A DNA stretch of 64,000 nucleotides from Apteryx mantelli. Taxonomy: Eukaryota; Chordata; Aves; Apterygiformes; Apterygidae. The position numbers and the translations under genes are program-made. Shown here piece by piece: positions 62,702-64,000 of the stretch. The notes under the pieces were generated by a model. The model was given only the letters and a program-made list of their open reading frames with translations, ran no database searches and was not told where the DNA came from. Location of the stretch: NCBI RefSeq assembly GCF_036417845.1, contig NC_089978.1, positions 135,712,288-135,776,287 of the forward strand. Reading direction: 5' to 3'. Positions within the stretch are counted from its first letter, which is position 1; each line of letters opens with the position of its first letter.

Positions 62702-62970
62702 CTTTTTACATCATCTTCCAGACACAGGATCCTGATGAACTGGACCACTTCTGCAACTACCCCATGGCATTTTTTCGCATCTTTGAGCTCTTCCTCACCA
62801 TCATTGATGGACCTGCCAGCTATGAAGTGGACCTACCCTTCATGTATGGCATTGCTCATTCAGCCTTGGCTGCTATTGCCACTCTCCTTATGCTCAACTT
62901 GCTCATCACCATGATGGGCAAAACCCACTGGAGAGTTGCCTGTGAATGGTATGAGCTTTGGAGAGCACCG
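62702..62970 (+). pseudogene. TRPV-like exon: pore loop and S6
   Basis: 269 bp from a TTAG acceptor to a GTGAGG donor, fully open. It reads [15 protein letters not shown], then [20 protein letters not shown] with the Ca2+-selectivity filter TIIDGP and its key Asp intact, then S6 ([15 protein letters not shown]) and [16 protein letters not shown]. The family normally has [20 protein letters not shown] in the last part, so the residues after S6 (G-D to G-K, H-E-R-D to C-E-W-Y) have changed where relatives are nearly invariant. The previous codon is split, G|CT, as in the family. Confidence 0.93.
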
Positions 62971-63332
62971 GTGAGGTACTATCCAGCTACATAACTCCCT
63001 GTTGTGAAGAGTGTGTTGGAAAGGACAGACAGTTTGTCAGGTCTGAAAGGGGCAGAGTTGGGGTCCCATTGCATATAAGGCATGTTTATTTGAGAAGAAT
63101 TGTGGATTTTCTTATGGAGGGAAGAACTGAATTCTTATGAGCGAAGGTGAGACCTCACCAGATGAGCAGTACATATAGATATTTCATGAATTCAAAGGTG
63201 CTTAAAAGGGTATATTGTATCTTGGATACACTGGTCACATTGCAGTTATGAGAACGCCCTCCTATTTCTTCTGTTTCTCCATCCCTCAATGCCTGTCAGA
63301 TATTTATTTATTTACTTATTTAATTACTGCAG

Positions 63333-63438
63333 GTTGTTGCCACTATGGTCATGTTGGAGAAGAAACTCACACGATGCCTGTGGCCTCATTCTGGAATCTG
63401 TGGCCAAAACTATGGTCTAGGCGACAGATGGTATCTCA
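63333..63438 (+). pseudogene. TRPV-like exon: cytoplasmic segment after S6
   Basis: 106 bp between TACTGCAG and GTAAGC. It reads [20 protein letters not shown], then [16 protein letters not shown], matching the [20 protein letters not shown] and GLGDRWFLR blocks after the TRP-helix region. The frame is intact. The remaining C-terminal tail would be encoded beyond 64000, or is lost. Confidence 0.92.
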
Positions 63439-64000
63439 GGTAAGCCCTTTTAAATTAGACAACTAAACATGGTAAATTCACATGTGTAAACTTATTGGGG
63501 AGGACTGTTCTACCCTGTTCCAACACACTGTTCCTGTGTAAGAAACCTCATCATGCAGGATATGGTTGTTGGAATTTGGTGTGGAGTTCTGAAACCTGAG
63601 TGTGGGCAAGAACGAGAAAAAAAGTTATAGGAATAAGAACTTTAAAAACCTTGTTGCATTATATTTGGCCCCACTCCCATACCCCAAGTGCAGTATTTTT
63701 ATCTACAGTTCATCATGAAGGAACAGAGGAACATGAGGAACAGAGTCTAGCTTACAAGGGGCTTAAGTAAATGTCTCAGCATAATTACACCTCCTAAACC
63801 CTCATTGTTAGAAAATGTCTCTTCATGTTTAATCTTGAGCATCATCCAATTCTTCCTCACTCACTCCCACTCCTGAATTCTTTAAACAGTCTCTATGTCT
63901 TACCTAAGCATCTTGGAATGATATCCAGGTGGCATGGAAAGACCAAATTATTTCATGTTGTTTGAGCTTGTCAAACAAAGTAATCTTTTATATTACTTTG
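63439..64000. other. Intron or downstream sequence to the window edge
   Basis: No further TRPV-like exon is recognisable. An ATCTACAG acceptor-like site near 63700 leads into a short frame with no resemblance to the tail exon. Confidence 0.5.

Larger units (their letters stand above)
56426..63438 (+). pseudogene. TRPV5/TRPV6-like calcium channel pseudogene
   Basis: Relatives are six-transmembrane, highly Ca2+-selective channels of epithelia. They have an N-terminal ankyrin-repeat domain, a pore between S5 and S6 and a cytoplasmic tail. Seven exons in the family's order and mostly its phases are recognisable: 56426-56523, 56712-56834, 57804-57942, 61016-61114, 62069-62242, 62702-62970 and 63333-63438. 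The locus looks dead. The third exon cannot be spliced in frame to the fourth. The fifth has a frameshift plus stops. No first exon is found. The exons for S1-S5 are missing from the 459 bp between the fifth exon and the pore exon. The last exon or exons would lie past the right edge. Sauropsids keep at least one working TRPV5/6-type gene, so this is probably a decayed tandem paralogue. Assignment to TRPV5 versus TRPV6 cannot be made from this. Confidence 0.88.

Noticed and set aside
63695-63765. Acceptor-like ATCTACAG as start of the last TRPV exon
   Set aside because: None of the three frames after it resembles the family's tail, and the required phase gives an early stop.
1-64000. tRNA, rRNA, CRISPR arrays or prokaryote-type operons
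   Set aside because: No conserved tRNA box pairs, regularly spaced repeats or gene clusters were seen; the window is vertebrate nuclear DNA.

Overview
This window looks like a piece of a bird chromosome. Other sauropsids (turtle, crocodilian) are not excluded. It is AT-rich and very poor in genes. Its recognisable interspersed repeats are mainly CR1 LINEs, which end in the typical ATTCTGTG-type octamer repeats, plus one or two solo retroviral LTRs. There are no bacterial-type genes, no tRNA or rRNA genes and no CRISPR array. Nearly all open frames are short and have no recognisable protein character.

Layout. From 1 to about 56.4 kb I find no cellular gene. This stretch holds an old, long CR1 on the minus strand (2.33-4.39 kb), microsatellites (16.9-17.7 kb, 41.0 kb), G/C homopolymers (22.6, 25.1, 25.5, 48.6 kb), a solo LTR with a probable 6-bp target-site duplication (26.43-26.81 kb) and a weaker minus-strand LTR candidate (34.46-34.94 kb). 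It also holds a young-looking CR1 on the minus strand (36.08-37.95 kb), a decayed CR1 on the plus strand (47.9-48.6 kb) and a second young-looking CR1 on the plus strand (51.61-53.15 kb). The two young-looking copies share a 1,465-bp tract with one difference found, in opposite orientation and about 14 kb apart. Both carry the same stop and the same frameshifts. The second copy keeps about 75 bp of clearly older CR1 at its 5' side, so gene conversion or a chimeric insertion is likely.

From 56.4 kb to the right edge there is a plus-strand relative of the calcium-selective channel genes TRPV5/TRPV6. Seven exons can be recognised: five from the ankyrin-repeat half, the pore/S6 exon with the TIIDGP selectivity filter, and one cytoplasmic exon after S6. 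The locus looks like a pseudogene. One ankyrin exon has lost the coding phase at its splice donor. The next-but-one has a frameshift and stop codons in both relevant frames. The exons for S1-S5 are absent, with only 459 bp between their expected neighbours. A CR1 3' end sits in one intron. The pore exon is still open, with its filter unchanged, but conserved residues after S6 have drifted.

No set of genes here works together as a system. The most informative objects are the broken TRPV5/6 paralogue and the inverted, nearly identical, identically damaged CR1 pair.
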